NCBI GenBank assembly: GCA_003151215.1
Contig: PLXB01000434.1
Coordinates: 1 to 5,141, forward strand
Length of the DNA: 5,141 nucleotides
From: Ignavibacteriota bacterium
Lineage (GTDB): Bacteria > Bacteroidota > Kapaibacteriia > Palsa-1295
Direction of reading: 5' to 3'
Made by a program: the position numbers and the translations under genes. Positions 4,331 through 5,141 of this stretch are shown here, piece by piece. The notes under the pieces are model-generated. The model searched no databases and was not told the origin of the DNA. It saw only the letters and a program-made list of their open reading frames with translations. The first letter of the stretch is position 1; every line of letters starts with the position of its first letter.

Positions 4331-5141
4331 ATGGATATTCTCAGTGTTATCATTATCGTTCTTTTGATGATCGTGCTTGCCCTTCCGCTCGCCAAGTATA
4401 TCGCAAAAGTATTTGCTGCTGAGAAAACTTTTTTCGATTGGTTTTCTCCGATTGAAAAATTCTTTTTCAAAATTTCCGGAATAGATCCGAATGAACCGAT
4501 GAATTGGAAGCAGAGTCTAAAGGCATTGCTTATGATCAATCTTATTTGGTTTGTCTGGGCAATCGTTGCGCTCGTTACGCAGACATGGCATCCGTTCTGG
4601 AATCCGGATAATATTCCCTCAATGGAGCCATCGCTTGCATTCAATACGGCGATCAGTTTCATGACGAATACGAACCTTCAGCATTACTCGGGCGAGACCG
4701 GTGCTTCGTATTTCACGCAAACACTGGTTTTTACTTTCTTGCAGTTCGTATCTGCCGGAACCGGGATTGCAGCACTCGCAGCGTTATACAGGGCTTTAGC
4801 ATCGAAGAGCGGAAGTAATCTTGGCAATTTTTATAATGATTTGGTAAGATCGTGCACCAGGATTCTCCTTCCACTATCTGTAGTTGTTGCTGTATTGCTG
4901 ATGATCAACGGTTCTCCCTCGGTATTTCATGGAGCGAAAGAAGTTATCTCCATGCAAGGTGATACGGTGAAGGTCTCGACGGGACCTGCAGCCTCGATGG
5001 TTGCGATCAAGCAACTTGGCACAAACGGCGGCGGATTTTATAACGTCAATTCGGCGCATCCGTATGAAAACCCGACGACGCTGTCTAATTTCTTCGAAAT
5101 GCTGGCTCTCCTGCTGATTCCGGCAGCTTTGTGCTACACGT
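4331..5141 (+). CDS. kdpA: K+-transporting ATPase subunit KdpA, 5' part
   Basis: This is the K+-translocating subunit of the Kdp P-type ATPase, related to the superfamily of K+ transporters with four pore loops. The first 270 residues are visible, about half of the usual roughly 557; the frame runs open off the right edge. The N-terminal helix (residues 3-24) matches the family start. MNWKQSLKALLMIN (57-70) corresponds to the E. coli EMNWKQYL region. The first pore loop and selectivity filter is NTAISFMTNTNLQHYSGE (105-122), and the second is GTNGGGFYNVNSAHPYEN (230-247); both carry the conserved Gly/Asn/Thr pattern, so the visible part looks functional. Further hydrophobic segments lie near 64-83, 129-153 and 176-192. 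kdpF lies directly upstream, and kdpB and kdpC are expected beyond the window. The start ATG at 4331 is preceded by an A-rich stretch rather than a Shine-Dalgarno sequence. Confidence 0.97.
   Translation, partial: MDILSVIIIVLLMIVLALPLAKYIAKVFAAEKTFFDWFSPIEKFFFKISGIDPNEPMNWKQSLKALLMINLIWFVWAIVALVTQTWHPFWNPDNIPSMEPSLAFNTAISFMTNTNLQHYSGETGASYFTQTLVFTFLQFVSAGTGIAALAALYRALASKSGSNLGNFYNDLVRSCTRILLPLSVVVAVLLMINGSPSVFHGAKEVISMQGDTVKVSTGPAASMVAIKQLGTNGGGFYNVNSAHPYENPTTLSNFFEMLALLLIPAALCYT

Noticed and set aside
4282..4662. A 126-codon minus-strand frame opposite kdpF and kdpA.
   Set aside because: It lies antisense to kdpA, whose plus-strand translation carries clear KdpA pore motifs; the minus-strand product resembles nothing.
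4874..5059. A 61-codon minus-strand frame within kdpA.
   Set aside because: It is antisense to the second KdpA pore loop; it is an Arg-rich shadow product.
1..5141. CRISPR arrays, tRNA or rRNA genes, insertion sequences, attachment sites and riboswitches.
   Set aside because: I saw no regular spaced repeats, cloverleaf sequences, transposase frames or riboswitch cores on either strand.

Overview
The window is a 5.1 kb piece of a bacterial chromosome built around potassium homeostasis. At its right edge is the start of a kdp operon (high-affinity K+-transporting P-type ATPase). At its left edge is a two-component system whose response regulator is a sigma-54 activator. The organism is probably in the Bacteroidota/Chlorobiota (FCB) group. 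This is inferred from moderate GC, the lack of recognisable Shine-Dalgarno sequences before any start, and an NtrC-type regulator next to kdp, as I recall from Bacteroidota. No taxonomic marker gene is present.

Layout: (1) 1-542 (+), the 3' part of a sensor histidine kinase (end of the dimerisation helix plus a complete ATPase domain), overlapping by 4 bases (2) 539-1885 (+), a complete NtrC-type response regulator (receiver, AAA+ with GAFTGA, Fis-type HTH). (3) 1899-3248 (-), a complete DUF2254 membrane protein, convergent with the regulator. (4) 3249-3465, a divergent intergenic region with a -24/-12-like box directly before the next gene. (5) 3466-3936 (+), a PTS EIIA domain protein of the PtsN/fructose type with its active-site His. 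(6) 3937-4105, an intergenic region with a weak terminator-like hairpin and a near-consensus sigma-54 promoter at 4058-4073. (7) 4106-4198 (+), an unrecognised 30-residue single-helix peptide. (8) 4224-4301 (+), kdpF. (9) 4331 to the right edge (+), kdpA, about the first half.

Working model (inference): the kinase/regulator pair senses K+ limitation or a related stress. It activates sigma-54 RNA polymerase at the kdp promoter and perhaps at the EIIA promoter. The EIIA protein may feed phosphotransfer status into K+ uptake, as EIIA-Ntr does in E. coli. The hexamer TGAGAA (either strand) occurs eight times in the two intergenic regions and only about three times in the rest of the window. It is a candidate binding half-site for the regulator. 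The least explained items are the extra 30-residue membrane peptide ahead of kdpF, the TGAGAA repeats, and the EIIA start codon lying only about two bases from the predicted sigma-54 start site.
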